From positions 310,001 through 374,000 of the forward strand of contig NZ_CP141285.1 in NCBI RefSeq assembly GCF_035319885.1: 64,000 nucleotides of DNA, given 5' to 3'. Position 1 is the first letter of the stretch. The number at the start of each line of letters is the position of its first letter. This stretch comes from Altererythrobacter sp. H2 (GTDB taxonomy: Bacteria > Pseudomonadota > Alphaproteobacteria > Sphingomonadales > Sphingomonadaceae). The notes below the pieces were generated by a model, which did not search any database, had not been told where the DNA came from, and saw only the letters and a list, made by a program, of their open reading frames with translations. Below are positions 53,111 to 62,077 of this stretch, in pieces. Made by a program: the position numbers and the translations under genes.

Positions 53111-54664
53111 ATGTCCGGCAGCGAACCTTACCACCCGACCTATGGCGATGCGCTGGCTTTCCATGCCGCAGCCCGGCCCGAGCAGCCCGCGCTGCGCTAT
53201 GGCGATACTGTCACCAGCTACCGCGATTACGACCGGCATGTGACGCAGGTCGCCAATGGCCTTGCGGCGATGGGGCTGAACCAGGGCGACCGGGTCGCCT
53301 ATTTCGGCAAGAACAGCGATCATGCAGTCGAACTGGCGCTGGGCGCGGCGCGAGCGGGCATGGTATTCATTCCGATCATCTGGCGGCTGGCCCCGGCCGA
53401 GGTCGCATTCATCATGGCTGACTCCGGCGCACAGGTATTGTTCCGCGAGGATGAATTTGCCGATGTCGAATTCGACGGTCGAATTGTCTCGATGGAGCAG
53501 GATTTTGCCGCCTGGCGCGATGCCCAGAGCGACGCGGCGGTCACCACTGAAGTCGGCCCGCACGATCCCCTGCTCCAGCTCTACACATCCGGCACCACCG
53601 GCCTGCCCAAGGGCGTGGTGCTGAGCCACCACAACGGCACCCACCTGCGCCCCCTGATGAAGCAGCACGGGATTTACTGGTACTGCGCCGATCCGGGCGA
53701 CAGCATCATCCTTGCCATGCCCTATGGCCATATTGCCGGGGTCGGCACGGCGCTGGGCGCTGTCCTGGGCGGGCAGGAACTGCTGATTCACCGCGAATTC
53801 GATCCGGTCCTGCTGATCGGCGATGTCGAGCGTTATCGGGTCAAGTGGCTGTTCCTCGTCCCTGCCGCGATTCGCTTGCTGCTGTCCCATCCGGCTGCGG
53901 CAAGCGCCGATTTCTCCAGCGTCCGCGGGCTCACCTATGGTGCCAGCCCGATTCCACTCGACCTGCTCAAGCAGGGAGTCGAGCGGCTCGGTTGCGATTT
54001 TGCCCAGCTTTACGGCCTGACCGAGACGTTCGGCACGGTCGTCAGCCTGTCGCCAGATGACCACAAGCCGGCAAACATCATCGGCCGCGAACGGGTTATG
54101 ACGTCGGCAGGCAAGGCGCTGCCGGGCTCGGAAATTGCGATTCTCGACGAGAACCTCCAGCCGCTGCCCCCCGGCCAGATCGGCGAAGTGGCGATCCGCG
54201 GCGAATGCGTGATGCTCGGCTACTGGAACCGCCCGGAAGAGAATGCCAAGGCGCTGACGGGGGACGGCTGGTTCCGCACCGGCGATGCTGGCATCCTTGA
54301 CGAAGAGGGCTACCTCTACATTCAGGACCGGATCAAGGACATGATCATCACCGGGGGCGAGAACGTCTATCCGGCGGAAGTGGAAAGCGCGGTGTTCGGC
54401 CATCCGGATATTGCCGACGTTGCCATCATCGGCGTGCCCGACGAAAAGTGGGGCGAAGCGGTGAAGGCGGTGGTGGTGCGACGGCCGGGCAGCGATCTCG
54501 ACGAGAAGGGCGTGATCGCCTTTGCCAGGGAACGCATTGCCGGATTCAAGTGCCCCAAGTCGGTCGACTTCATCGAAGCCCTGCCGCGCAACCCCAGTGG
54601 CAAAATCCTCCGCCGCGAACTGCGGGCGCCTTACTGGGAAGGCAAGGAGCGAATGGTCAACTGA
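53111..54664 (+). CDS. AMP-binding acyl-CoA synthetase
   Basis: A 517-residue adenylate-forming enzyme activating a carboxylic acid to its CoA thioester. The P-loop motif is LYTSGTTGLPKGVVLSHHN (about 155-173), followed by the A5 region YGLTETFGTVVSL, A7 GWFRTGDAGILDEEGYLYI, A8 DRIKDMIITGGENVYPAEVE and the catalytic lysine in PRNPSGKILRREL. It is of the fatty-acid/aryl type and probably soluble. GGAGAGG precedes ATG 53111 closely. Chain length is unknown; the acyl-CoA dehydrogenase and crotonase genes elsewhere in the window could use its products. Confidence 0.95.
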   Translation: MSGSEPYHPTYGDALAFHAAARPEQPALRYGDTVTSYRDYDRHVTQVANGLAAMGLNQGDRVAYFGKNSDHAVELALGAARAGMVFIPIIWRLAPAEVAFIMADSGAQVLFREDEFADVEFDGRIVSMEQDFAAWRDAQSDAAVTTEVGPHDPLLQLYTSGTTGLPKGVVLSHHNGTHLRPLMKQHGIYWYCADPGDSIILAMPYGHIAGVGTALGAVLGGQELLIHREFDPVLLIGDVERYRVKWLFLVPAAIRLLLSHPAAASADFSSVRGLTYGASPIPLDLLKQGVERLGCDFAQLYGLTETFGTVVSLSPDDHKPANIIGRERVMTSAGKALPGSEIAILDENLQPLPPGQIGEVAIRGECVMLGYWNRPEENAKALTGDGWFRTGDAGILDEEGYLYIQDRIKDMIITGGENVYPAEVESAVFGHPDIADVAIIGVPDEKWGEAVKAVVVRRPGSDLDEKGVIAFARERIAGFKCPKSVDFIEALPRNPSGKILRRELRAPYWEGKERMVN

Positions 54665-54689
54665 GCTCGCGGCTGATCTGCAGAAAAAA

Positions 54690-54766
54690 TGGCGCACCCG
54701 ACAGGATTCGAACCTGTGACCCCTGCCTTCGGAGGGCAGTACTCTATCCAGCTGAGCTACGGGTGC
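54690..54766 (-). tRNA. tRNA-Arg (anticodon CCG)
   Basis: A 77-nucleotide cloverleaf on the minus strand. The acceptor stem is GCACCCG (54760-54766) paired with CGGGTGC, with a G discriminator and encoded CCA (54690-54692). The D arm contains AGCTCAGCTGGATAGAG and the T arm GTTCGAATCC. The anticodon loop is CTCCGAA, giving anticodon CCG for codon CGG. A run of six T's follows the CCA on the transcribed strand (54684-54689), a likely terminator. It is convergent with the acyl-CoA synthetase. Confidence 0.97.
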
Positions 54767-54945
54767 TCTGAGGCCGGCAAGGCCGACGAGGGGCGCGCTT
54801 AGCAAAGCAGGGCGGAGGTGGCCAGTGGAATATGGCGGGCGAAATTGCGGGCGACCTGTCAGCCGGCGGCCTGCGTCGGGCCGTGCATTTCGTGCGGTTA
54901 TTAGCGATTTGGCAAGTGCCCTGCCGTAAGACTTGGCCGGCAACC

Positions 54946-55335
54946 ATGACCAGCACTTCGCCCCACCCCGCCCAAAGCGGCTCTGTCGATCAGCGCACCT
55001 GGCAGGCGCTGAGCCTGCGCTGGGCTGCGCTGCACGATGCGGCGGCAGCTGTCGCGGCTCTCGCGGGGCTGGCACCCGAGGTGCCCGAGCACGCCGTCCG
55101 CGCCTTTCCCGGGCTCGCCCGCGATGCCGGCGCCCGCCGGTTTGCCGCGGTGGAACAGGGTGTGGCGGACATTGCAGCAATCATGCAGCCGGGCCTTGCG
55201 GCCTTGCTGGCGGTCAACGCGCGCGGGCAGGATGCCCGGGTTCCGGCGCTGGCCCTGTGGCAGGAATTCCACGCCGCGCGGGCCGCGGTGCTCGGACTGG
55301 TTCCGGCGGAAGGCACTTCACGCAGGAGTGCCTGA
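54946..55335 (+). CDS. Small helical protein, unknown
   Basis: A 129-residue alanine-rich protein, all helical by appearance: QALSLRWAALHDAAAAVAAL, HAVRAFPGLARDAGARRFAA, then VADIAAIMQPGLAALLAVN and a last helix ending in EFHAARAAVLGLVPAEG. There is no signal peptide or membrane segment. It could be a regulator or a small scaffold. I recognise no family. The frame has alanine and arginine usage typical of real coding here. The 179 bases upstream, shared with the tRNA, contain no clear motif. Confidence 0.6.
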   Translation: MTSTSPHPAQSGSVDQRTWQALSLRWAALHDAAAAVAALAGLAPEVPEHAVRAFPGLARDAGARRFAAVEQGVADIAAIMQPGLAALLAVNARGQDARVPALALWQEFHAARAAVLGLVPAEGTSRRSA

Positions 55336-55393
55336 CAGGCCGGGCGAGCGGCAAGGGTTGACCTTGTTCGCACTATGTTCCAATGCTTGAGGT

Positions 55394-55900
55394 ATGCCCC
55401 GGCCTGCTCCTGCACCCTTTTCTCCGCCCGATCCGGTGCCAGCAACAGACGCCAGTGCCGTCGCCCGCGGCATCGCTCGCCTGTTTGCCCGCAACGATAT
55501 CTGGTGCCTGCCCGAAATGCCCCTGCGCAACGGGCGCCGGGCCGACCTGATGGGCATCGATGCCAAGGGGCAGGTGGTGATCGTGGAGATCAAGGTCGCG
55601 CGGGCGGACCTGCTGGGAGACGGCAAGTGGCCCGATTACCTGGATTTCTGTGACCGGTTTTTCTGGGGCTTGCCCCCCTTGCTCGACCGTTCGCCACTGG
55701 AGGGTGCCGACTTCCGGCCTGATTGCTGCGGCGTGATCGTGGCGGACGGCTACGATGCGGAGATTCTTCGTCCTGCGCCGCTCCATCCGCTCGCGCCGGC
55801 CCGCCGCAAGGTCGAGGTCGAACGGCTGGCCCGCGCGGCGCTGCGCCGGCAGCTGGTCGCCCGCGATCCGGATTGTGCGCCCTGGGTGCCGTCCGAATAG
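55394..55900 (+). CDS. MmcB-family DNA repair protein (PD-(D/E)XK-like)
   Basis: A 168-residue protein that matches MmcB (formerly DUF2081), an alphaproteobacterial family implicated in DNA damage tolerance. A nuclease-like core is visible: RNGRRADLMGIDAKGQVVIV (aspartate), EIKVARADLLGD (the D/E-x-K motif), KWPDYLDFCDRFFWG and DFRPDCCGVIVADGYDAEIL. The catalytic role is a prediction for the family. The start is ATG 55394; a proline-rich N-terminus follows. It is on the same strand as the sterol-desaturase-like gene, 55 bases further on. Confidence 0.85.
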   Translation: MPRPAPAPFSPPDPVPATDASAVARGIARLFARNDIWCLPEMPLRNGRRADLMGIDAKGQVVIVEIKVARADLLGDGKWPDYLDFCDRFFWGLPPLLDRSPLEGADFRPDCCGVIVADGYDAEILRPAPLHPLAPARRKVEVERLARAALRRQLVARDPDCAPWVPSE

Positions 55901-55955
55901 TCGCTGGAGATAGGCTCTGTTCGCGTGGGCTTCGCTGCGGCATAGGCTGGCGCGC

Positions 55956-56690
55956 ATGAATGTCGCACTTATTCTGGCTGTCGTGACCTCCGCCCTGGCA
56001 ATGACCGCGATTGTCGCGCTGCGCTATCTTGTCACCAGCGGGGCCTTTGCCTGGGCCACCAGCCATGTCCGCCCGGGGCTCTACGCCCGACTAAGGCCGC
56101 AGATCCGGCGTGAGATCGGCTGGTCGCTGCTGTCCGCCGCGATCTACGGCGTACCGGCCGGGGTGGTCGCCTGGGGCTGGCAGGAACGTGGCTGGACGCA
56201 GATATACACCGGGTTCGGCGACTATCCGCTGTGGTACCTGCCGGTTTCGCTGTTCATCTACCTCTTCCTGCACGACACCTGGTTCTACTGGACGCACCGC
56301 TGGATGCACCGTCCGCGGTGGTTCCGCATCGCCCATGCCGTGCACCATGACAGCCGCCCGCCGACAGCCTGGGCGGCCATGAGCTTCCATCCGATCGAGG
56401 CGCTGACCGGTGCCTTCGTGATCCCGGCCCTGGTGTTCTTCGTCCCGGTTCACGTGGCGGTGCTCGGGCTGGTACTGGCCACCATGACTGTTATGGGGGT
56501 GACCAATCACATGGGCTGGGAAATGTTCCCCCGCGCTCTTGTTAACTCCAGGTTGGGCAACTGGCTGATAACGGCCAGCCACCATCAGCGTCATCACGAG
56601 CAATATCTATGCAACTATGGCCTCTATTTCCGTTTCTGGGATCGCCTGTGCAAGACCGATCGCGGCCTGTCCGACAGCTTTGCGCGCTAG
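55956..56690 (+). CDS. Sterol desaturase/fatty-acid hydroxylase-family membrane protein
   Basis: A 244-residue membrane di-iron oxygenase-type protein. Hydrophobic helices run at about 3-25, 45-68 and 85-105, and three histidine boxes are present: HDTWFYWTHRWMHRP, RIAHAVHHDSRPPTAWA and TASHHQRHHEQYLCNYG. The superfamily hydroxylates or desaturates sterols, fatty acids, sphingoid bases or carotenoids. In a sphingomonad, sphingolipid or carotenoid hydroxylation are candidates, but nothing in the sequence decides between them. Its end overlaps the start of the second DUF2141 gene. Confidence 0.9.
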   Translation: MNVALILAVVTSALAMTAIVALRYLVTSGAFAWATSHVRPGLYARLRPQIRREIGWSLLSAAIYGVPAGVVAWGWQERGWTQIYTGFGDYPLWYLPVSLFIYLFLHDTWFYWTHRWMHRPRWFRIAHAVHHDSRPPTAWAAMSFHPIEALTGAFVIPALVFFVPVHVAVLGLVLATMTVMGVTNHMGWEMFPRALVNSRLGNWLITASHHQRHHEQYLCNYGLYFRFWDRLCKTDRGLSDSFAR

Positions 56691-57112
56691 CGCTGGCCGG
56701 CGGGGCGATGGTGCTGTCCGGCGCGGCCGAGCCGGCCGGGGTCGATGTGACGGTGACGGTGGCGGAGATTCGCTCCACCAAAGGGGTGGTGCGCGCCTGC
56801 ATGACGACCGACGCCGGGAAATTCCCCCGGTGCCGCGGGGTTGCCGGGGCCCACAGCGCGGTCGTTCCGGCCAAGGGTTCGGTCACCCTCACCTTCACCG
56901 GTGTGCAGCCCGGCCGCTATGCCATTGCCCTGCTGCATGACGAGAACAGCAACGGCAAGGCCGACCGTGCGCTGGGAATGATGCCGAAGGAAGGGTTCGG
57001 CTTCTCGCGTGATGCCAAGGTCCAGATGGGGCCGCCCAAGTTCGGCGATGCGGTGTTCGAAGTCGGCGCGGCCCCGGTCAGGCAGTCGATCCGGATGCGA
57101 TACATGCTCTGA
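56648..57112 (+). CDS. DUF2141 exported protein (second copy)
   Basis: A protein of about 154 residues with a signal-like N-terminus (RQLCALALAGGAMVLSGAAE). DUF2141 features are VTVTVAEIRSTKGVVRACM, YAIALLHDENSNGKADRALG with an acidic NSNGKAD loop, and FGFSRDAKVQMGPPKFGDAV with a C-terminal RMRYML strand. The start is unclear: GTG 56648 gives a plausible signal peptide; ATG 56609 would add 13 residues. Either start overlaps the hydroxylase gene, by 43 or 82 bases. It is a distant relative of the DUF2141 protein at 49325. Confidence 0.8.
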   Translation: MQDRSRPVRQLCALALAGGAMVLSGAAEPAGVDVTVTVAEIRSTKGVVRACMTTDAGKFPRCRGVAGAHSAVVPAKGSVTLTFTGVQPGRYAIALLHDENSNGKADRALGMMPKEGFGFSRDAKVQMGPPKFGDAVFEVGAAPVRQSIRMRYML

Positions 57113-57228
57113 TCCTGTGCTGCCGGCACCATGACGTCATCCGGAAAGGTGTGCGCGCAACTTAACGGTATGTTTACCATGGCCCGCCAGAACAGGTTCT
57201 CGAACCACATGGGGGCTTGGCTCAGGTC

Positions 57229-58959
57229 ATGGACACACTGCGCGGACACTTCGACGCATCACGGCTGGATGACGACGGGCGCGACGATTATCCCGGCGAT
57301 GACGATACCGGAATCGAATCGCCACCGGCGGGCATCGGAACCGACGAACGCCGGATGCAGGTGCGCGCCTACAATTTCTGGGCGAGCCAGCTGCAGGATC
57401 GCAATTTTCCGTCGATCGAGGAACTCGAGCCGGACCAGTTGCCTGATTTCGGGCCCTACAGCGTGCTGCTCGACTTCTCCGCCGGGATCGACAACCCGGC
57501 CGTGCAATATCTCGGGCGCGAACTGGCGCGCGAATGCGGCACCGACAATGCAATCGGCCAGCTGTCGGATGTGCCTGCTCGCTCTCTGCTGAGCCGGATT
57601 ACCGACCATTACCTCCAGATTATCGCAAACCAGGCGCCGATCGGATTCGAAGCCGAATTCGTCAACCAGCGCGGGGCAACGATTCTCTACCGGGGGATCC
57701 TGCTGCCGTTCTCAAGCGACGACGACACCATCGACTTCATTTACGGCGTGATCAACTGGAAGGAAATGGCCGACCAGATGACGTCGGACGAGCTCCTGCT
57801 GGAGATCGACCAGGCGCTGGAAGAAGCCGCCGATCCGGTCCCGCTGCCGCAACTCGGCCAGCAGGACATTGCATTTCCCGTGACCGACTGGGCCGATGGC
57901 CCTGGTGCCGTCGTGGCCGATTTGCCGCTGTCCACCTACGACGACGGCGAATTCGATGATGGCTATGACGGTGATCCGCTGCCGCAGCCCCTGTTCGGCA
58001 TGGATGTCGAGGCGTTGCTGGAGGATGAGGACGACGATGATGCCGCCGAGGAGGATGTCGCCGAATCGCGCTTCGCCTCGTTGCTTGGTGCCTCGCCGCG
58101 CCCTTCGGGCGCTTATGATCCCGCAGAAGACGATTGGGCGGAAGAACCGGCCGGCTTCGACGTCGAACTCGACATCGACCAGGAAGCCGATTTGGCCGGA
58201 TATGATGCCGAAATTGCCGTTGCCGACAGCGATCTGCCGGGCGCAGGGCATTCGCCGGGTCCGTTCGAGGCCGTGGTGGAACCGGGCGAGGCGGCCGATG
58301 GTGACGGCGCGAGCGCGCCTGAAGCAGGCTTTGCCGATGGTGCGGAAGACGGCCCCGTCGGCCTTTACGACTGTCTCGCGGCAGCGCGCGAGCTGGCCCA
58401 CGCCGCCCGTAGCAGCGAGGATCGCAGCCGAGCCGCCTTGTACGAGGCAGTGGGCCGCGCTTACGATGTCAGCCTGGCTGCGATGGAAGAGCCGCAGGAA
58501 TTTGCCGATCTGGTCGCCGAAAACGGCCTGACCGTGCAGGACCGCGCGCCGATGACGCCAGTCGTCAAGCTGGTGTTCGGTGCCGATTACGACAAGACCC
58601 GCCTGACCGAATATGCGGCCGTGCTGTCCCATGCGCATCGCAGCGGGATCGAGCGGGGCGGGTTGACGCGCTTTCTGCGCCAGGCCGAAGGCGGCCTCAA
58701 GGGGGTGGTCCAGGCCGAGCGCCGCCTCCGCCGCGAGGAAGCAGGCAAACCAGCCGAGGCCGCCGACGGCCCCCGCGAAGCACTGGCCCGCAAGTTGCGC
58801 GAGATGGAGCCACGTGGCTTCGGCGACATCGCCCCGGAGGGCAGTGAATTCGGCCTGGTGATGATCCGCCGGCTCGAAAGTGGCGAGATTGTCGTGCTCG
58901 GCGAAGTACCGGACGACGTGTCGCTGGTGGAGCGGGCCGCGCGCCGCCTGCTCGGCTGA
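57229..58959 (+). CDS. PAS-like sensory protein with long acidic linker, unknown
   Basis: A 576-residue cytoplasmic protein, not recognised as a whole. Residues about 40-185 look like a PAS-type sensor of the PAS_5 sort (YNFWASQLQDRNFPSIEELE, FGPYSVLLDFSAGIDNPAVQ, RGILLPFSSDDDTIDFIYGV). Residues about 190-385 are low-complexity and strongly acidic (EDEDDDDAAEEDVAESRFAS). The C-terminal third is charged and helical (YDCLAAARELAHAARSSEDR, then VFGADYDKTRLTEYAAVLSH) and might bind a partner or oligomerise. No kinase, cyclase or HD domain follows. ATG 57229 is chosen; a TTG start at 57217 would add four residues. The 116 bases before it hold no clear promoter. Confidence 0.7.
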   Translation: MDTLRGHFDASRLDDDGRDDYPGDDDTGIESPPAGIGTDERRMQVRAYNFWASQLQDRNFPSIEELEPDQLPDFGPYSVLLDFSAGIDNPAVQYLGRELARECGTDNAIGQLSDVPARSLLSRITDHYLQIIANQAPIGFEAEFVNQRGATILYRGILLPFSSDDDTIDFIYGVINWKEMADQMTSDELLLEIDQALEEAADPVPLPQLGQQDIAFPVTDWADGPGAVVADLPLSTYDDGEFDDGYDGDPLPQPLFGMDVEALLEDEDDDDAAEEDVAESRFASLLGASPRPSGAYDPAEDDWAEEPAGFDVELDIDQEADLAGYDAEIAVADSDLPGAGHSPGPFEAVVEPGEAADGDGASAPEAGFADGAEDGPVGLYDCLAAARELAHAARSSEDRSRAALYEAVGRAYDVSLAAMEEPQEFADLVAENGLTVQDRAPMTPVVKLVFGADYDKTRLTEYAAVLSHAHRSGIERGGLTRFLRQAEGGLKGVVQAERRLRREEAGKPAEAADGPREALARKLREMEPRGFGDIAPEGSEFGLVMIRRLESGEIVVLGEVPDDVSLVERAARRLLG

Positions 58960-59042
58960 TCATTCACCCCTGAACAGCGATCCATCCGGTACCGTCGAAA
59001 AGCATGGCACCCCTCCTTGCTGCCCGCTAGAGGGAAGCCGGT

Positions 59043-59993
59043 ATGGCTTTCGGCAGAGGAACACGGCGCATGGGCTGGATCGGCTGGACCGCTACCATCG
59101 TGCTCGTTCTGGTCGTGGCTCTGCTTGGCGCATGGCGATATGCCCACGCCACCGGTGCGGTCGGCCTGCTCGAATGGGCGGATCGCACGATCGGCACCAC
59201 GCAAGGAACCGCCGTTGCGGCCAGCGGCGTCGCTTTCGGCGATGATCCTGCGCAAAGGCTCGACATCATTGCTCCCAACACACCGGGGCCGCACCCGGTG
59301 ATCGTGTTTTTCCACGGCGGCGGCTGGCATTCGGGCAGGCCGGAAGACTACCGCTTCGTTGGCCGCACCTTCGCCCGCGCCGGCTATGTCGTGGTCCTGC
59401 CCGGCTATCGCCTTGGGCCCGAGGGCATCTACCCCCGCATGCTGGAGGACGGCGCGGCAGCACTGGCCTGGACCAACGCTGAGATTGCCCGCTTCGGCGG
59501 CGATCCCCGGCAGGTGATCCTGATGGGTCATTCCGCCGGCGCGCATACCGCAACGATGCTGGGGCTCGAGCGGCAGTGGCTGGGCCAGCAGGGCCTGCCC
59601 GATGGCTTCGTCAAGGCCGTCGTCGGCCTCGCCGGTCCCTACGATTTCCATCCCTTCACCAGCGATTCTGCCCGCAATGCGTTTGGCCACGTGCGCGATC
59701 CGGCGGCGACGCAGCCTATCACCTTCGTGCGCGGCGATGCCCCGCCGATGCTGCTGCTGACCGGCGATGCAGACACCACGGTGAAACCGCGCAACAGCCG
59801 CGTGCTGGCCAAGGCCCTGACCGACGCCGGGGCGCGGGCGGAACTGGTTATCCTGCCTCAGGTCGATCACGCCGGGCCCGTGCTCAAGCTGGCCCGCCCC
59901 TTTGCCAGAGACACGCGGGTGCGCGATGCCGCGCTCGGTTTCCTCGACACCCTGCCTGAGGCTTCAGTTCCGGTTCAGGCAGAAATGCGCTAG
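59043..59993 (+). CDS. Alpha/beta hydrolase (esterase), membrane-anchored
   Basis: A 316-residue esterase/lipase-like protein with one N-terminal membrane helix (GWIGWTATIVLVLVVALLGA, about 11-30). The oxyanion-hole motif is HGGGWHSGRPEDYRFV (HGGGW at about 95-99), the serine nucleophile is in LMGHSAGAHTATMLGL and the catalytic histidine in PQVDHAGPVL. It belongs to the hormone-sensitive-lipase-like group. AGAGGGA lies about nine bases before ATG 59043. The physiological ester is unknown. It is 82 bases after the PAS-like gene. Confidence 0.9.
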   Translation: MAFGRGTRRMGWIGWTATIVLVLVVALLGAWRYAHATGAVGLLEWADRTIGTTQGTAVAASGVAFGDDPAQRLDIIAPNTPGPHPVIVFFHGGGWHSGRPEDYRFVGRTFARAGYVVVLPGYRLGPEGIYPRMLEDGAAALAWTNAEIARFGGDPRQVILMGHSAGAHTATMLGLERQWLGQQGLPDGFVKAVVGLAGPYDFHPFTSDSARNAFGHVRDPAATQPITFVRGDAPPMLLLTGDADTTVKPRNSRVLAKALTDAGARAELVILPQVDHAGPVLKLARPFARDTRVRDAALGFLDTLPEASVPVQAEMR

Positions 59994-60002
59994 CCTGCCG
60001 CA

Positions 60003-61370
60003 ATGCGCCTCCCCGCCCTCCTGTTCGCCCGCTGTCTTGCCATTCTCGCTGCGTTTTCGCTGGTGGCGACCCCGGCACAGGCGCAATCGATCCTGCGCGA
60101 TGCGGAGACCGAGGCGCTGCTGCAGGACATGGCCGCTCCGCTGGTCGAGGCCGCCGGTCTCGCCCCGGGTAACGTCGACATCGTCCTGATCAACGACCGT
60201 TCGATCAACGCTTTCGTGGCGGGCGGCCAGGCGATCTACATTCACACCGGCCTGATTGAGGCGGCGGATACCGCCAACGAGGTGCAGGGCGTGATCGCCC
60301 ACGAACTGGGCCACATCACCGGTGGGCACATCATCCGCTATGACGAAGGTGCCAGCAACGCGACCGGGATTTCGATCCTGTCCCTGCTGATCGGCGTCGG
60401 CGCCGCGCTGGCCGGGGCGGGTGACGCAGCGATCGGCGCGATCATGGCCGGGCAGCGTGCAGCAATGGGCAAATTCCTCGCCTTCACGCGGGTGCAGGAA
60501 TCCTCTGCCGACGCGGCCGGGGCGGAATATCTTTCCCTTGCCGGGATTTCCGGGCGCGGCTCGCTGGCCTTCTTCAAGAAGCTGCAGAACCAGGAATTCC
60601 GCTACGGCGTGAGCCAGGATGACGAGCAGGCCTTCGTCCGCACCCACCCGCTGACCGGTGACCGGCTTTCCACCCTGCGTGATGTCTACGAAAGAGACCC
60701 GGCCTGGACAGCGCCTGACGATCCGGTGCTCCAGCGCCGGTTCGAGCGGATCAAGGCCAAGCTCTACGGCTATCAGGCAGAACCGCAGCGCGTGCTCCAG
60801 GCCTTTCCTGAACAGCGCCAGGATGTGCCGGCGCGCTATGCCCGGGCCTATGCCTGGCACAAGGAGGCCCTGATGGACAGGGCGCTGGTGGAGGTCGAGA
60901 GCCTGCTGGCAACCGATCCGGACGATCCCTATTTCCTCGAACTCAAGGGCCAGGTCCTGCTCGAATCGGGCCGCCCGGCTGAGGCCATCGCGCCCCTGCG
61001 CCGCGCGACCGAGCTGTCTTCCCACCAGCCGCTGATCGCGTCCATGTTCGGGCATGCCTTGCTGGCGACCGAGGATTCGAGCCATCACCCGGAGGCCGAG
61101 CGGGTCTTGCGGGCGGCGGTTTCGCGTGATCGCTACAACCCGTTTGCCTGGTACCAGCTGGGCGTGGTGTTTGCCGCACGGGGCGACATTCCCCGGGCGC
61201 GGCTCGCCAGCGCCGAACAGCAGGTCATGAGCCGGCAGTATACCCTTGCGCTGCGCAGTGCCCAGGCGGCCGAGGCAGGCCTGCCCCGGGGCACCCCCGA
61301 CTGGATCCGGGCGCAGGACATTTCGCTCCAGGCCCGCGCTGCGCTTGAACAGCAGCGCGACCGCCGCTAG
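60003..61370 (+). CDS. M48-family metalloprotease with TPR-like tail (BepA type)
   Basis: A 455-residue exported zinc protease with signal peptide (ARCLAILAAFSLVATPAQAQ, about 9-28). The zinc motif HELGHITGGH is at about residues 100-109, and a third ligand is the glutamate in RVQESSADAAGAEYL. A helical repeat region follows (DPDDPYFLELKGQVLLESGR, PFAWYQLGVVFAARGDIPRA), with tetratricopeptide character. In E. coli BepA degrades or repairs misassembled outer-membrane proteins such as LptD. It begins nine bases after the esterase stop and is followed by a DsbA-like gene. Confidence 0.93.
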   Translation: MRLPALLFARCLAILAAFSLVATPAQAQSILRDAETEALLQDMAAPLVEAAGLAPGNVDIVLINDRSINAFVAGGQAIYIHTGLIEAADTANEVQGVIAHELGHITGGHIIRYDEGASNATGISILSLLIGVGAALAGAGDAAIGAIMAGQRAAMGKFLAFTRVQESSADAAGAEYLSLAGISGRGSLAFFKKLQNQEFRYGVSQDDEQAFVRTHPLTGDRLSTLRDVYERDPAWTAPDDPVLQRRFERIKAKLYGYQAEPQRVLQAFPEQRQDVPARYARAYAWHKEALMDRALVEVESLLATDPDDPYFLELKGQVLLESGRPAEAIAPLRRATELSSHQPLIASMFGHALLATEDSSHHPEAERVLRAAVSRDRYNPFAWYQLGVVFAARGDIPRARLASAEQQVMSRQYTLALRSAQAAEAGLPRGTPDWIRAQDISLQARAALEQQRDRR

Positions 61371-61380
61371 CCCCGGACAC

Positions 61381-62076
61381 ATGGCACGCACCCTGTTTCT
61401 CACCGCGCTGGTCGCGCTCCTGTCCGGCTTCGGCGGGGCGGCCCTGTGGTCGCTGAGCGGCCTGGGAGATAGCCAGGTGCGCCAGTACCTTGTCGCCAAC
61501 CCCGATATCCTGCCTGAAATGGCCGAGGCGTTCGAGCAGCAGCAGTCGGCCAAGCGGCTCGCTGACGTGGGCGACGATGTCACCCGCGCTTTCCCCGGTG
61601 CGGTGCTGGGCAATCCGCAGGGCACGGTCACGCTGGTCGAGTTCACCGACTATGGCTGCACCTATTGCCGGACCAGCCTGCCGCACGTCGAGCAGCTGAT
61701 TGCCGCCAATCCGCAGCTCAAGGTGGTGATCCGCGAATGGCCGATCTTCCAGGGCAGCGAGGAAGCCGCCCGGATGGCGCTGGCAGCGGCGAAGCAGGGC
61801 AAATACACCGCCTTCCACAACGCCATGTTCATCCAGGGTCCGCCCAATCCCGCGCGGGTGGAAGCGGCGGCACGCTCGGCCGGGCTCGATCTGGCAGCGG
61901 CCCGGGCCTATGCGGTCTCGCCTGAGGTCGATGTGGAGATCGCCCAGAACCGTGCCCTGGCAGATCAGCTCGGCTTCACCGGCACGCCCAGCTGGGTGGC
62001 AGGCGGGCAGACCCTGGTCGGCGCGGTCGGCCCGGAATCGCTGCAGCGGGCGATCGATCAGGCAAAGGGCACCTGA
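61381..62076 (+). CDS. DsbA-family thioredoxin-fold protein
   Basis: A 231-residue periplasmic thiol oxidoreductase anchored or exported by its N-terminal helix (LFLTALVALLSGFGGAALWS, about 5-24). The active site is CTYC in TDYGCTYCRTSLPHVEQL, with the cis-proline in FTGTPSWVAGGQ. The insertion between suggests DsbA/DsbG-like disulfide handling of exported proteins. It starts ten bases after the M48 protease gene and its stop is one base before the next start, indicating one operon devoted to envelope protein folding and turnover. Confidence 0.92.
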   Translation: MARTLFLTALVALLSGFGGAALWSLSGLGDSQVRQYLVANPDILPEMAEAFEQQQSAKRLADVGDDVTRAFPGAVLGNPQGTVTLVEFTDYGCTYCRTSLPHVEQLIAANPQLKVVIREWPIFQGSEEAARMALAAAKQGKYTAFHNAMFIQGPPNPARVEAAARSAGLDLAAARAYAVSPEVDVEIAQNRALADQLGFTGTPSWVAGGQTLVGAVGPESLQRAIDQAKGT

Positions 62077-62077
62077 G

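Noticed and set aside
53030-55180. Long open frame on the minus strand (over 700 codons)
   Set aside because: It is antisense to the acyl-CoA synthetase and runs through the tRNA-Arg gene; it arises from GC-rich codon bias and has no recognisable domain.
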